NCBI GenBank assembly: GCA_003647375.1
Contig: QMMS01000102.1
Span: 1-13,220, forward strand
From: Deltaproteobacteria bacterium
Lineage (GTDB): Bacteria > Desulfobacterota > Desulfobacteria > Desulfobacterales > B30-G6
DNA: 13,220 nt
Direction of reading: 5' to 3'
Part shown: piece after piece, positions 6,552 to 13,220 of the stretch
Layout: every line of letters begins with the position of its first letter
Position numbering within the stretch: position 1 is the first letter of the stretch
Program-made: the position numbers and the translations under genes
The notes under the pieces: generated by a model
Told to the model about the DNA's origin: nothing
The model's database searches: none
The model's input: only the letters and a program-made list of their open reading frames with translations

Positions 6552-7520
6552 ATGAAAAAAAGAAATTTGACTTATGTGCTGCTTGTAACACTGATGGTCG
6601 TTTTCAGCTTAGCTTTTATGCCGGAAGTAAGTAAGGCGGAATATCCCACCAAACCGGTAAGCTTCCTGATTCCTTTTGGAGTCGGTGGCTCGGCGGATCT
6701 TATGGGACGAGTCCTGGCAACGGGAGCAAAGCCGTCTCTTGGCCAACCCATCGTGCCCATCAACCGACCGGGTGCCGGCGGTGGGATTATGTATACAGCA
6801 CTGAAAGCATCAAAAGCGGACGGGTATACCGTGGGCTGGAATTCTACTTCTATTCTGACCTCCACCAACATCGGCAACGTGCCGTTTAAATACGATGCCT
6901 TTGAGCATGTGTGTCGGATCGGATTCACATCCATGCCCATCGCTGTAAAGGCCGATTCTCCATGGAAAACGTTTAAAGAATTCATAAGTTATGCCAAGAG
7001 CAATCCCAACAAGATTAAAATTGGTAACGCAGGTACCGGCAGTGGTACTCACTTGGTGGCCGTGCTTGTTGAAAAAGAAATGGATATCCAAGTTGTCCAT
7101 GTGCCTCTGGGTGGCAAACGCCGGATCCCGAGTTTGCTGGGTGGAGAGGTCGAGGCCATCTGTGTTCCGCTGCCTGAGGCGGCACCCCAAGTGCAGGCCG
7201 GACTGATCCGCTTGCTGGCAGTGCCCACGGAAAAGAGGGATCCGAAATTCCCGGAGATACCGACCATGAAGGAAGCGGGTTGCCCGGTTGTTTTGGAGCT
7301 GTTCCGTGGCATCAGCGTCCCCAAAGGTACACCCGAGGCGATTGTCCAGAAGCTTGAAAAATCGTTTGAGAAAGGGGCTCAGAACAAAGATTTTATTAAG
7401 ATTGCCAATAAAAAGGGATTCAACATCAGCTTCCAGGGAAGCCAGGCGTTTGAAGCGTATCTGAAAGAACAAAACAATATTGTTGCCAAAGCTTTAAAAC
7501 TCGGCAATTTGGTAAAATAA
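6552..7520 (+). CDS. tctC: TctC-family periplasmic solute-binding protein of a tripartite tricarboxylate transporter
   Basis: Predicted periplasmic receptor of 322 aa that captures an organic acid for the TctAB membrane pair. Residues 1-29 are a clear Sec signal peptide (KKR, hydrophobic core, then SKA before E30). The mature protein begins with the family motif YPTKPVSFLIPFG and continues with GGSADLMGR (45-53) and NRPGAGGG (71-78), the carboxylate-binding loops. The more usual first loop contains PGG and D; here it reads GVGGSAD, a mild variant. Length is normal for the family. AGGAGGG (6540-6546) precedes the ATG by 5 nt, a very strong ribosome binding site that fits high expression of a binding protein. 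It is followed directly by tctB and tctA. Known family ligands include citrate, aromatic acids, sulfolactate and dicarboxylates, so the substrate cannot be assigned. Confidence 0.95.
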   Translation: MKKRNLTYVLLVTLMVVFSLAFMPEVSKAEYPTKPVSFLIPFGVGGSADLMGRVLATGAKPSLGQPIVPINRPGAGGGIMYTALKASKADGYTVGWNSTSILTSTNIGNVPFKYDAFEHVCRIGFTSMPIAVKADSPWKTFKEFISYAKSNPNKIKIGNAGTGSGTHLVAVLVEKEMDIQVVHVPLGGKRRIPSLLGGEVEAICVPLPEAAPQVQAGLIRLLAVPTEKRDPKFPEIPTMKEAGCPVVLELFRGISVPKGTPEAIVQKLEKSFEKGAQNKDFIKIANKKGFNISFQGSQAFEAYLKEQNNIVAKALKLGNLVK

Positions 7521-7551
7521 AATAAGCGGAAATTACGAGGGGGGTTGATTG

Positions 7552-8043
7552 ATGAATGATCGCCCCCCGAAATTTGGGGATGGATCCATGCGGGCTGTAA
7601 ATATCATAATAGCGATTACCATGATACTTTTTGGCTGTTTTTATTCATATCTGACGATGCATCTACCGGATCGCAATTTACCCAATACACTTGGTAGTTC
7701 TTTTGTACCATGGGTACTGGTTATTTGCCTGTATGTACTGTCAATTCTGTTATTGTTGCAATCCGTCTTTAAAGGATCGTCTGAAACATGTGATTATGCC
7801 ATATCAAAAAAAGAGGGGATCAGTATTTTATTTCTGGTCGTTATCGTTATCGTCTACATCAAGGCGATGGCTTTTTTGGGATTTTTGTTGGTTACGCCGA
7901 TTTTTTTAGCCGTTTTAATGCTCACCATCGGTGCCGGAAAGTGGAAGGAAGTCGTTTTGACATCAACCCTGGTTACATTTGGTATCTATCTTTTTTTTCA
8001 GAAAGTGTTCCAGATAATCCTTCCAGCCGGGGAAATATTTTGA
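7552..8043 (+). CDS. tctB: TctB-family small membrane subunit of the tripartite tricarboxylate transporter
   Basis: Small hydrophobic inner-membrane protein of 163 aa, as expected for the poorly conserved TctB subunit. Hydrophobic stretches at roughly 15-34, 45-66, 86-104, 106-126 and 135-155 give four to five membrane spans, the middle two closely spaced as a hairpin. Identification rests on size, topology and position between tctC and tctA more than on sequence motifs. The start is taken as ATG 7552, which stands 7 nt from the GAGGGGGG run at 7537-7544. The overlapping TTG one codon earlier (7549) is less likely. It starts 31 nt after tctC and ends 16 nt before tctA, so the three form one transcript. 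Confidence 0.88.
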   Translation: MNDRPPKFGDGSMRAVNIIIAITMILFGCFYSYLTMHLPDRNLPNTLGSSFVPWVLVICLYVLSILLLLQSVFKGSSETCDYAISKKEGISILFLVVIVIVYIKAMAFLGFLLVTPIFLAVLMLTIGAGKWKEVVLTSTLVTFGIYLFFQKVFQIILPAGEIF

Positions 8044-8059
8044 ACAGGGAAAATAGCAT

Positions 8060-9574
8060 ATGACCGGACCTATTCTTTCGGCTTTATTCGATGTATTACA
8101 ATTCCAAAATATTTTTGCGGTCATGTTCGGCGTTATCTTCGGGCTGTTTATCGGCTCGACACCGGGACTCACCATATCGCTGGGCATGGTTCTGCTTCTG
8201 CCCCTGACGTTTAAATTACCTGCGGTTACTGCTGTCTGTTTACTGCTGGGTCTTTATGCCGCAGGTATGACAGGCGGTTCCATATCCGCCATTCTTCTGA
8301 ACATACCCGGAACACCTTCGGCTTCAGCCACTGCCATTGACGGCTATGCCTTGACACAAAAGGGGCAGGCGGGACCGGCCTTGGGAATTGCTGTGATTTC
8401 ATCGTTTTTCGGAGGGATTTTTGGTTTGACGTGCCTGACACTGGCTTCTCCCGTCATTGCCAAGTTTGCCCTGCGGTTTGGGGCACCGGAACTGTTTGCA
8501 CTGGTTCTTCTGGGCTTGACCCTTATCTGCAGTTTTGGCCAGGTGTCTATTGTCAAAGCACTCATTTCCGGAATTCTGGGGCTTATCGTTATGACGGCCG
8601 GGCTGGACCCTATGATGGGAACGCCGCGATTTACCTTCGGCATGGTTGATCTGCAGGCCGGCATCTCATTTTTACCGGCCATGATTGGTCTGTTTGCCAT
8701 CCCGCAGATCATACTGGGTATTTCTAACAAGATTAAAGTAATTCCAAAATATGGATCGAGAATAGATCGTGTCCTGCCAAGAATGAAGGATCTGGTCAAG
8801 CTGATAAAGACAATGCTGATCGGGGCGGGTATTGGTACCGGGATTGGCTCTATTCCGGGGGCTGGCGGACCGATTGCCGTTTTTCTCAGTTATGATTATG
8901 CCAGAAAGACGTCAAAGAATTCCAGAGAATTCGGCAAGGGTACGCTCGAGGGCGTTGCCGCTCCGGAAGCGGCCAACAATGCTGTGGCCGGGGGCGCTTT
9001 AATACCGATGCTGACGTTGGGAATCCCCGGTGATCCCATAACCGCCATCCTCCTCGGCGCACTGATCATTCAGGGTTTGATACCGGGTCCCATGCTGTTT
9101 ATTCAAAATTCTCAATTCGTATACAGTGTGTTCTGGGCTTTTTTACTGGCCAACCTTATGAACCTGTGTCTCACGCTGGCAACCATCAGATTGTGGGTCG
9201 GGGTACTCAAGGTTCCCCAGCGGGTGTTGCTACCCATTATTTTAACCCTGTGTGTTGTGGGGACATTTGCATTGAGAAACACTTTTTTCGATACCGGTGT
9301 GATGCTCTGTTTCGGGCTGCTGGCATACTTTATGAAAAAATACGGTTTTCCCGTCGTCCCTATGCTTCTGGCCATTATTCTCGGCCCTCAACTGGAAGAG
9401 CATCTAAGAATGTCCCTCATCATTTCTCAGGGAGACCCGATGATATTTTTTACGCATCCCATCAGCTTGGTATTTATCATCATCGCGGTGGGCTCTTTTG
9501 TGTCACCTCTTATCAGGCGACGAGCAAAAACGACCGTTGATGACGATGAGTGCCGAACAGACTCCGTCAGATAG
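8060..9574 (+). CDS. tctA: TctA-family large membrane subunit of the tripartite tricarboxylate transporter
   Basis: Polytopic inner-membrane permease of 504 aa, full length for TctA, with about ten to twelve hydrophobic spans. Diagnostic motifs are present in order: GSTPGLT (32-38), NIPGTPSA (81-88), GSIPGAGGP (263-271), the GTLEGVAAPEAANNA block (294-308) and TLGIPGD (319-325). The paired PG motifs mark the inverted-repeat core that carries the substrate path. With TctB and the periplasmic TctC it performs secondary, ion-driven uptake of organic acids. The ATG follows AGGGA (8046-8050) by 9 nt. It is the last gene of the plus-strand run, and its stop lies 16 nt from the stop of the convergent oxidoreductase gene with no terminator visible between them. 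Confidence 0.96.
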   Translation: MTGPILSALFDVLQFQNIFAVMFGVIFGLFIGSTPGLTISLGMVLLLPLTFKLPAVTAVCLLLGLYAAGMTGGSISAILLNIPGTPSASATAIDGYALTQKGQAGPALGIAVISSFFGGIFGLTCLTLASPVIAKFALRFGAPELFALVLLGLTLICSFGQVSIVKALISGILGLIVMTAGLDPMMGTPRFTFGMVDLQAGISFLPAMIGLFAIPQIILGISNKIKVIPKYGSRIDRVLPRMKDLVKLIKTMLIGAGIGTGIGSIPGAGGPIAVFLSYDYARKTSKNSREFGKGTLEGVAAPEAANNAVAGGALIPMLTLGIPGDPITAILLGALIIQGLIPGPMLFIQNSQFVYSVFWAFLLANLMNLCLTLATIRLWVGVLKVPQRVLLPIILTLCVVGTFALRNTFFDTGVMLCFGLLAYFMKKYGFPVVPMLLAIILGPQLEEHLRMSLIISQGDPMIFFTHPISLVFIIIAVGSFVSPLIRRRAKTTVDDDECRTDSVR

Positions 9575-9590
9575 CCCGAACATTTCAGGT

Positions 9591-11297
9591 TTATATTTTG
9601 AAAGGATTCGGTTTCGGTTTGGTCTGCTGGCGGATCTTTTCAATACAAAGGTGAATCATATACCCACCGCAGATATTCCGCACCTTAAATCCCGCATTGG
9701 CCAGCAGTCTTGCTGCGTTGTATGACCGTTGGCCAACCAGGCAATATGTCCAGATCTCCCGGTCACGGGGCAGTTCGGAAAGTCGTTGTCTCAGGTTCTC
9801 CAGTGGAATATTTACCGCGGCATCGATGTGACCGCGTTCATATTCTTCCGGCCTACGGGTATCGAGCAGGTATACATCGCCATTATCCAGGTCCATCCAG
9901 TGTGCAATGGAATGTTCATTACGGACAATATTGGCTGCAATCATTCCAACGATGTTCACCGGGTCTTTGGCGGCACCGTACTGGGGTGCATAGCACAGTT
10001 CCGCTTCTTCCAGATCAAATACGGTTCCCTCTTTCTGAATCGCCATGGCGATAACATCGATGCGCTTTTCAACTCCTTCGGTGCCGACTGCCTGAGCACC
10101 AAAAATACGACCATCTTCAGGGGAAAACAGCAATTTGATCATCATTTTCTGCGCCCCGGGGTAAAACCCTGCAATATGGTCAGGATGGGCGTAAATCTTT
10201 TCATATATCATGGGTTTGCCGTTGATCAGCGCATTTTTCAGGGTTTTTTCGGTGGCACCGGTGGAAGCGATGGTCAGGCCCATCACCCCGCACACCGCTG
10301 TGGCCTGTCCACCCCTGAATCCAGCCATGTCCCGACGGCCCATAATTACGTGAGCCGCAATACGGCCTTGCCGGTTGGCAGGGCCTGCCAGGGGAATCAT
10401 GTTGTTTGATCCGGTGATGCAGTCTTTTACTTCTACAGCATCCCCCACAGCCCAGATATGCGGGTCACTGGTTCGCATGAATTCATCGACCTGGATTCCA
10501 CCAAGACTCCCGATTTCCAGGCCGGCGGTATGAGCCAATTCGATCTCGGGCCGAACACCGATGGACAGAATCACCATGTCCACCCGTTGGGTTTCTCCGG
10601 ATTCAAGCGTTATGAGAATTTTACCGGCATCGAGTTGTTTGAAGCTCGTGACCGGACTGCCCAGGCATAGAGATATCCCGCTGGATTTCAGGTGCGCATG
10701 GATGGGCGCGGCCATTTCCTCGTCGATTGCCGGCATCACATGCTTTTGCATTTCGACAATGCTGACACTAAGGTTCCTTTTCTTCAGATTTTCGGCCATC
10801 TCCAACCCGATAAATCCGCCCCCAATTACGGCTGCTTTTTTGGCATTTTGGCGCTCAATCCAGTCCATAATATCCCGCATGTCCGGTATGGTTTTCACGG
10901 TAAATATTCCCGGCAGATCGATTCCCTCAAGCGGGGGGAAGATTGGAACCGAACCGGGGGAAATTACGAGATTATCGTATTTTTCTCGGCTGATGTTGCC
11001 GGTGGCCATATTTTCGACTTCGATTTCTCTTTTTTCACGGTCGATCAGACAGACATTGTGCCCGGTCCGCACCTCAATATTAAAGTAATCTCTGAAGCGT
11101 TCCGGTGAGGCTACAATGAGATCTTCTTCTTTTGTAATCACATTGCCGACAAAATAGGGTAGGCCGCAGTTTGCAAAAGAGACGAACGGGCCGCGTTCGA
11201 AAATGATAATTTCCGTATCTTCGGAAAGACGCCGGGATCTGGCGGCGCATGATGCGCCTCCGGCAACACCTCCCACAATGAGTAATCTTCTTTTCAT
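9591..11297 (-). CDS. CoA-disulfide/persulfide reductase with C-terminal rhodanese domain
   Basis: FAD- and NAD(P)H-dependent pyridine nucleotide-disulfide oxidoreductase of 568 aa, matching the CoADR-rhodanese fusions (about 550-570 aa). Visible parts are the FAD motif GGVAGG (9-14), the single redox cysteine C44 in SFANCGLPY, the NAD(P)H motif GGGFIG (159-164), the second FAD motif AVGDA (283-287), and a dimerisation domain to about 460 with Y436 and Y440 in CYAPQYGAAKDP. A rhodanese domain from about 465 carries the active cysteine C519 in YCLVGQRS. Known fusions reduce CoA disulfide, CoA persulfide or polysulfide. Both catalytic cysteines are intact, so it should be active. It is the last gene of the minus-strand operon, 25 nt after the Gfo/Idh gene, and its ribosome binding site is weak. 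An unusual extra cysteine, C17, sits in the FAD helix. Confidence 0.93.
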   Translation of the reverse strand: MKRRLLIVGGVAGGASCAARSRRLSEDTEIIIFERGPFVSFANCGLPYFVGNVITKEEDLIVASPERFRDYFNIEVRTGHNVCLIDREKREIEVENMATGNISREKYDNLVISPGSVPIFPPLEGIDLPGIFTVKTIPDMRDIMDWIERQNAKKAAVIGGGFIGLEMAENLKKRNLSVSIVEMQKHVMPAIDEEMAAPIHAHLKSSGISLCLGSPVTSFKQLDAGKILITLESGETQRVDMVILSIGVRPEIELAHTAGLEIGSLGGIQVDEFMRTSDPHIWAVGDAVEVKDCITGSNNMIPLAGPANRQGRIAAHVIMGRRDMAGFRGGQATAVCGVMGLTIASTGATEKTLKNALINGKPMIYEKIYAHPDHIAGFYPGAQKMMIKLLFSPEDGRIFGAQAVGTEGVEKRIDVIAMAIQKEGTVFDLEEAELCYAPQYGAAKDPVNIVGMIAANIVRNEHSIAHWMDLDNGDVYLLDTRRPEEYERGHIDAAVNIPLENLRQRLSELPRDREIWTYCLVGQRSYNAARLLANAGFKVRNICGGYMIHLCIEKIRQQTKPKPNPFKI

Positions 11298-11322
11298 ACG
11301 TCTCTATTCTCACTTCAGTTGC

Positions 11323-12378
11323 TTAGACTGCCAGCATTGCCTGCCTGCCGGTTTGCGACGATTCAATGGCGGCTCGAATGAATGACAGGGCGGATAAAGC
11401 CCCTTCGCCGTCGGTTTCCGGTGGGGTGCCTGTAAGGATGCAATCAGCAAATTCGTCAATTTCTTCCAGAATGGGGTTTCCCAACGTCAGGGGTACTTTT
11501 GTGGATCCGGTTTTTCCTTTTTCGAATATCTGAACATCAGTGTCCTGGTCCACCTGCTGCCACCACAGAAGATATTCTTCAAAAGGCAGCTCAGGCGGTG
11601 TAATGGTACACAGCAAATTTGCTTCGGTGCCGTAAACATAAAACCAGACCGCCTTTGGTGACGCATAGTTTGATCCCAGATAGCCCAGAACACCTGTTTC
11701 ATACTGGAATACGGTTGTGGTCACATCTTCGACAGGGGCCGGGATGTAAAGCTTGTTGAAATACGAGAACACGGTCTTAATGGGGCCGAACAAATAATTG
11801 AACACATCCGCGTGATGGATACCCATGGTCATCAGGGAGCCGGCGGGACAACCGGTATCATCCCCCCGCCAACGGAAACTTTCCGGTGTCAACGCAAACC
11901 CCAGGTTTTGTGAATAGTTGCCTTCGATCTGAATCGGACTTCCGATGGTGCCGGCATCAATCAGTTCTTTTAACTTGCGGATTCCGGTGAGCCGCCGTAG
12001 ATGTTGTCCCACCATTAAAACCACGCCGGCTTTCAGACAGGACTCAATCATTTTTTTCCCATCAGCGATGGTGTTGGCGATGGGCTTTTCAACAAAGACA
12101 TGTTTACCGTGTTCGGCGGCGAGCAGTGTTTGTTGCGCATGTAGATGGTTGGGTGTGGCCAGGTGGAGTCCATCGATATCATCCCGCTTGAGAACATCTT
12201 CGTAGCTTTCTTCATGTTCACAGCCGAATCGGGCGCTGAAGGCCTCTCTTTTTTCCGGTATGGGGTCAAAGCAGGTGACCAGGTTTACCTTGTCGCTTTT
12301 CATCATGGCATCGCCCACGGAACCGGACCATGCCCCGGTACCGATGAGAGCCAGGTTTACGGTGCTTTTATCAGTCAT
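11323..12378 (-). CDS. Gfo/Idh/MocA-family oxidoreductase
   Basis: NAD(P)-dependent sugar/inositol-type dehydrogenase of 351 aa, normal for the family. The Rossmann motif is GTGAWS (13-18), the conserved catalytic lysine is K98 in EKPIA, and the C-terminal domain has GIHHADVF (186-193) giving H188 and D191. In many relatives the residue four before that histidine is an aspartate; here it is threonine (T184), so substrate or mechanism may differ. Members oxidise or reduce sugars, inositols, sugar acids and related compounds. AAGG lies 7 nt upstream of the ATG. The gene starts 28 nt after the cupin gene and ends 25 nt before the reductase gene, so it belongs to the minus-strand operon. No signal peptide is present. 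The exact substrate is unknown. Confidence 0.92.
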   Translation of the reverse strand: MTDKSTVNLALIGTGAWSGSVGDAMMKSDKVNLVTCFDPIPEKREAFSARFGCEHEESYEDVLKRDDIDGLHLATPNHLHAQQTLLAAEHGKHVFVEKPIANTIADGKKMIESCLKAGVVLMVGQHLRRLTGIRKLKELIDAGTIGSPIQIEGNYSQNLGFALTPESFRWRGDDTGCPAGSLMTMGIHHADVFNYLFGPIKTVFSYFNKLYIPAPVEDVTTTVFQYETGVLGYLGSNYASPKAVWFYVYGTEANLLCTITPPELPFEEYLLWWQQVDQDTDVQIFEKGKTGSTKVPLTLGNPILEEIDEFADCILTGTPPETDGEGALSALSFIRAAIESSQTGRQAMLAV

Positions 12379-12406
12379 TTATTAACCTTTCATCAATAAA
12401 TCGTTC

Positions 12407-12778
12407 CTACGATTTTATTACTTCAACAAAATCGGCCCCGACAGGCGGCTGGGTATAAAACTCGAGGTATCGAAGTTCCTTTTCAGAGTTGTTGATTGTC
12501 GTATGTTTAACACCTACGGGAATAAAGAAGACATCACCGGCGCTGATGGGGATTTCTTCACCATCCATTATTTCGATGCCTTCGCCGCTGATGACCGTTA
12601 TCACCGATTCGCGCTTGTTGTGGTAGTGATAGGGCACCTGGGTTCCGGGGGGGAGAAGACCGAACATGCCCCCCAGGTCTTTGGCACCATGCTCAGCCGT
12701 TAGAATTTCAGGTCGGAAAGCTTTTCCCGGCGTAGGATTTTCCATCCGGACGTATTCTTCAGTCTTAAAACGTTTCAT
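12407..12778 (-). CDS. Small cupin-domain protein
   Basis: Single-domain cupin of 123 aa. Motif 1 supplies H51, H53 and E57 (HYHNKRE) and motif 2 supplies H92 (GDVFFIPVGVKH, then N96), a complete 3-His/1-Glu metal site. Such proteins bind Fe, Mn, Zn or Ni and act as isomerases, dioxygenases, epimerases or sugar-binding sensors; which applies here cannot be told. GAGGAA a few nt upstream of the ATG is a good ribosome binding site. It lies 26 nt after the GlcG/HbpS-like gene and 28 nt before the Gfo/Idh gene. A role in handling the same sugar-like or acid substrate as the neighbouring oxidoreductase is inference from position. Confidence 0.9.
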   Translation of the reverse strand: MKRFKTEEYVRMENPTPGKAFRPEILTAEHGAKDLGGMFGLLPPGTQVPYHYHNKRESVITVISGEGIEIMDGEEIPISAGDVFFIPVGVKHTTINNSEKELRYLEFYTQPPVGADFVEVIKS

Positions 12779-12804
12779 ATTTTTCCTCTATAACTTCATT
12801 TATC

Positions 12805-13220
12805 CTATTCAAATTTGGCTGCTATAGCAGCCAGTGAAACCTTGGCAATGGATTCATCCTGCTCCCAGTCACCGCCGCTGACACCGATTCCGCCGATACA
12901 TTCGTTATCCATGAAAATGGGAAAGCCGCCTTCCATGGCGGTCCAGTTCCCGGGACCGGCTGCCAGGGCAAGACCCAAAGCATGAAGGGTATCGAGGGAT
13001 TGTGCCTGGGCCCCTTTGGTGGTGGTGGGGCGCATATTGGAAGCCGCGCAGACGGCTTTGGTGGTGGATGAATGGACGGTGTGAAAACGACCCCCATCCA
13101 TTCTTTCCAGCATCAACAGGTGCCCCCCGGCATCTACAATGGCCACGGTGACCGCTATGTTAAATTCTTTTGCTTTGGCGATGGCCGTATCCATGACCAT
13201 GCGAACACCTTTTGAGGTTA
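12805..13220 (-). CDS. GlcG/HbpS-family (DUF336) protein, 5' end beyond the window
   Basis: Small alpha/beta protein of the GlcG/HbpS family, with the typical VAIVDAGGHLL segment followed by ERMDG, a GGFPI strand and the C-terminal IGGIGVSGGDWEQDE signature. Relatives include heme-binding HbpS and GlcG, which is encoded with glycolate oxidase genes; the biochemical role of most members is unclear. The ATG at 13198-13200 is probably internal. The frame stays open to the window edge, and the added residues (TSKGVR before MVMDTA) fit the usual family N-terminus, which begins LT-x-x-x-A. The true start therefore lies past 13220, and this is a partial record. It is the first visible gene of the minus-strand operon, with a 26-nt gap to the cupin gene. 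Confidence 0.9.
   Translation of the reverse strand, partial: TSKGVRMVMDTAIAKAKEFNIAVTVAIVDAGGHLLMLERMDGGRFHTVHSSTTKAVCAASNMRPTTTKGAQAQSLDTLHALGLALAAGPGNWTAMEGGFPIFMDNECIGGIGVSGGDWEQDESIAKVSLAAIAAKFE

Noticed and set aside
6810..7472. Minus-strand open frame of 220 codons inside tctC
   Set aside because: It is the antisense shadow of a clear TctC gene with signal peptide, and has no family features of its own.
9729..10409. Long plus-strand open frame (226 codons) opposite the reductase-rhodanese gene
   Set aside because: It is wholly antisense to a well-supported conserved enzyme, shows no recognisable domain, and other long antisense frames occur opposite the same gene.

Overview
This window looks like accessory catabolic DNA from a Gram-negative bacterium of medium GC. 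Supporting signs are a periplasmic binding-protein transporter, AGGAGG-type ribosome binding sites, frequent TTG starts and spacers packed with short dispersed palindromic repeats. The repeats and the gene mix remind me of Desulfobacterota or a related proteobacterial lineage, but that placement is inference. I see no rRNA, tRNA, CRISPR array, transposase or phage gene.

Positions 1-9574 carry nine co-directional plus-strand genes. They are a FadR-type GntR regulator, a UPF0261 (Tm-1-like) protein, an SDR dehydrogenase, a D-2-hydroxyacid dehydrogenase, a DapA-family aldolase/lyase, a zinc-dependent medium-chain dehydrogenase, and a complete tripartite tricarboxylate transporter in the order TctC-TctB-TctA. 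Regulator, uptake system, three different NAD(P)-dependent dehydrogenases and a Schiff-base class I lyase fit a pathway that imports an organic or hydroxy acid, oxidises it and cleaves it to a keto acid such as pyruvate. The substrate cannot be read from the sequence.

Positions 9591-13220 carry four minus-strand genes with 25-28 bp gaps, probably one operon. In transcription order they are a GlcG/HbpS-family protein cut by the window edge, a small cupin, a Gfo/Idh/MocA oxidoreductase, and a CoA-disulfide/persulfide reductase fused to a rhodanese domain. This operon converges on tctA with only 16 bp between the stop codons.

Three spacers (2815-2951, 3969-4162, 6173-6551) interrupt the plus-strand run and hold repeats. 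A 38-nt palindrome occurs twice in opposite orientation (2863-2900 and 6288-6325, one mismatch). The first copy sits inside an AT-rich repeat whose uninterrupted version lies at 6385-6442. A separate 62-nt compound palindrome is at 4038-4099. The two 38-nt copies bracket the hydroxyacid dehydrogenase, aldolase and alcohol dehydrogenase genes. The strongest leads are the unassigned pathway with its UPF0261 protein and the nested repeat architecture.
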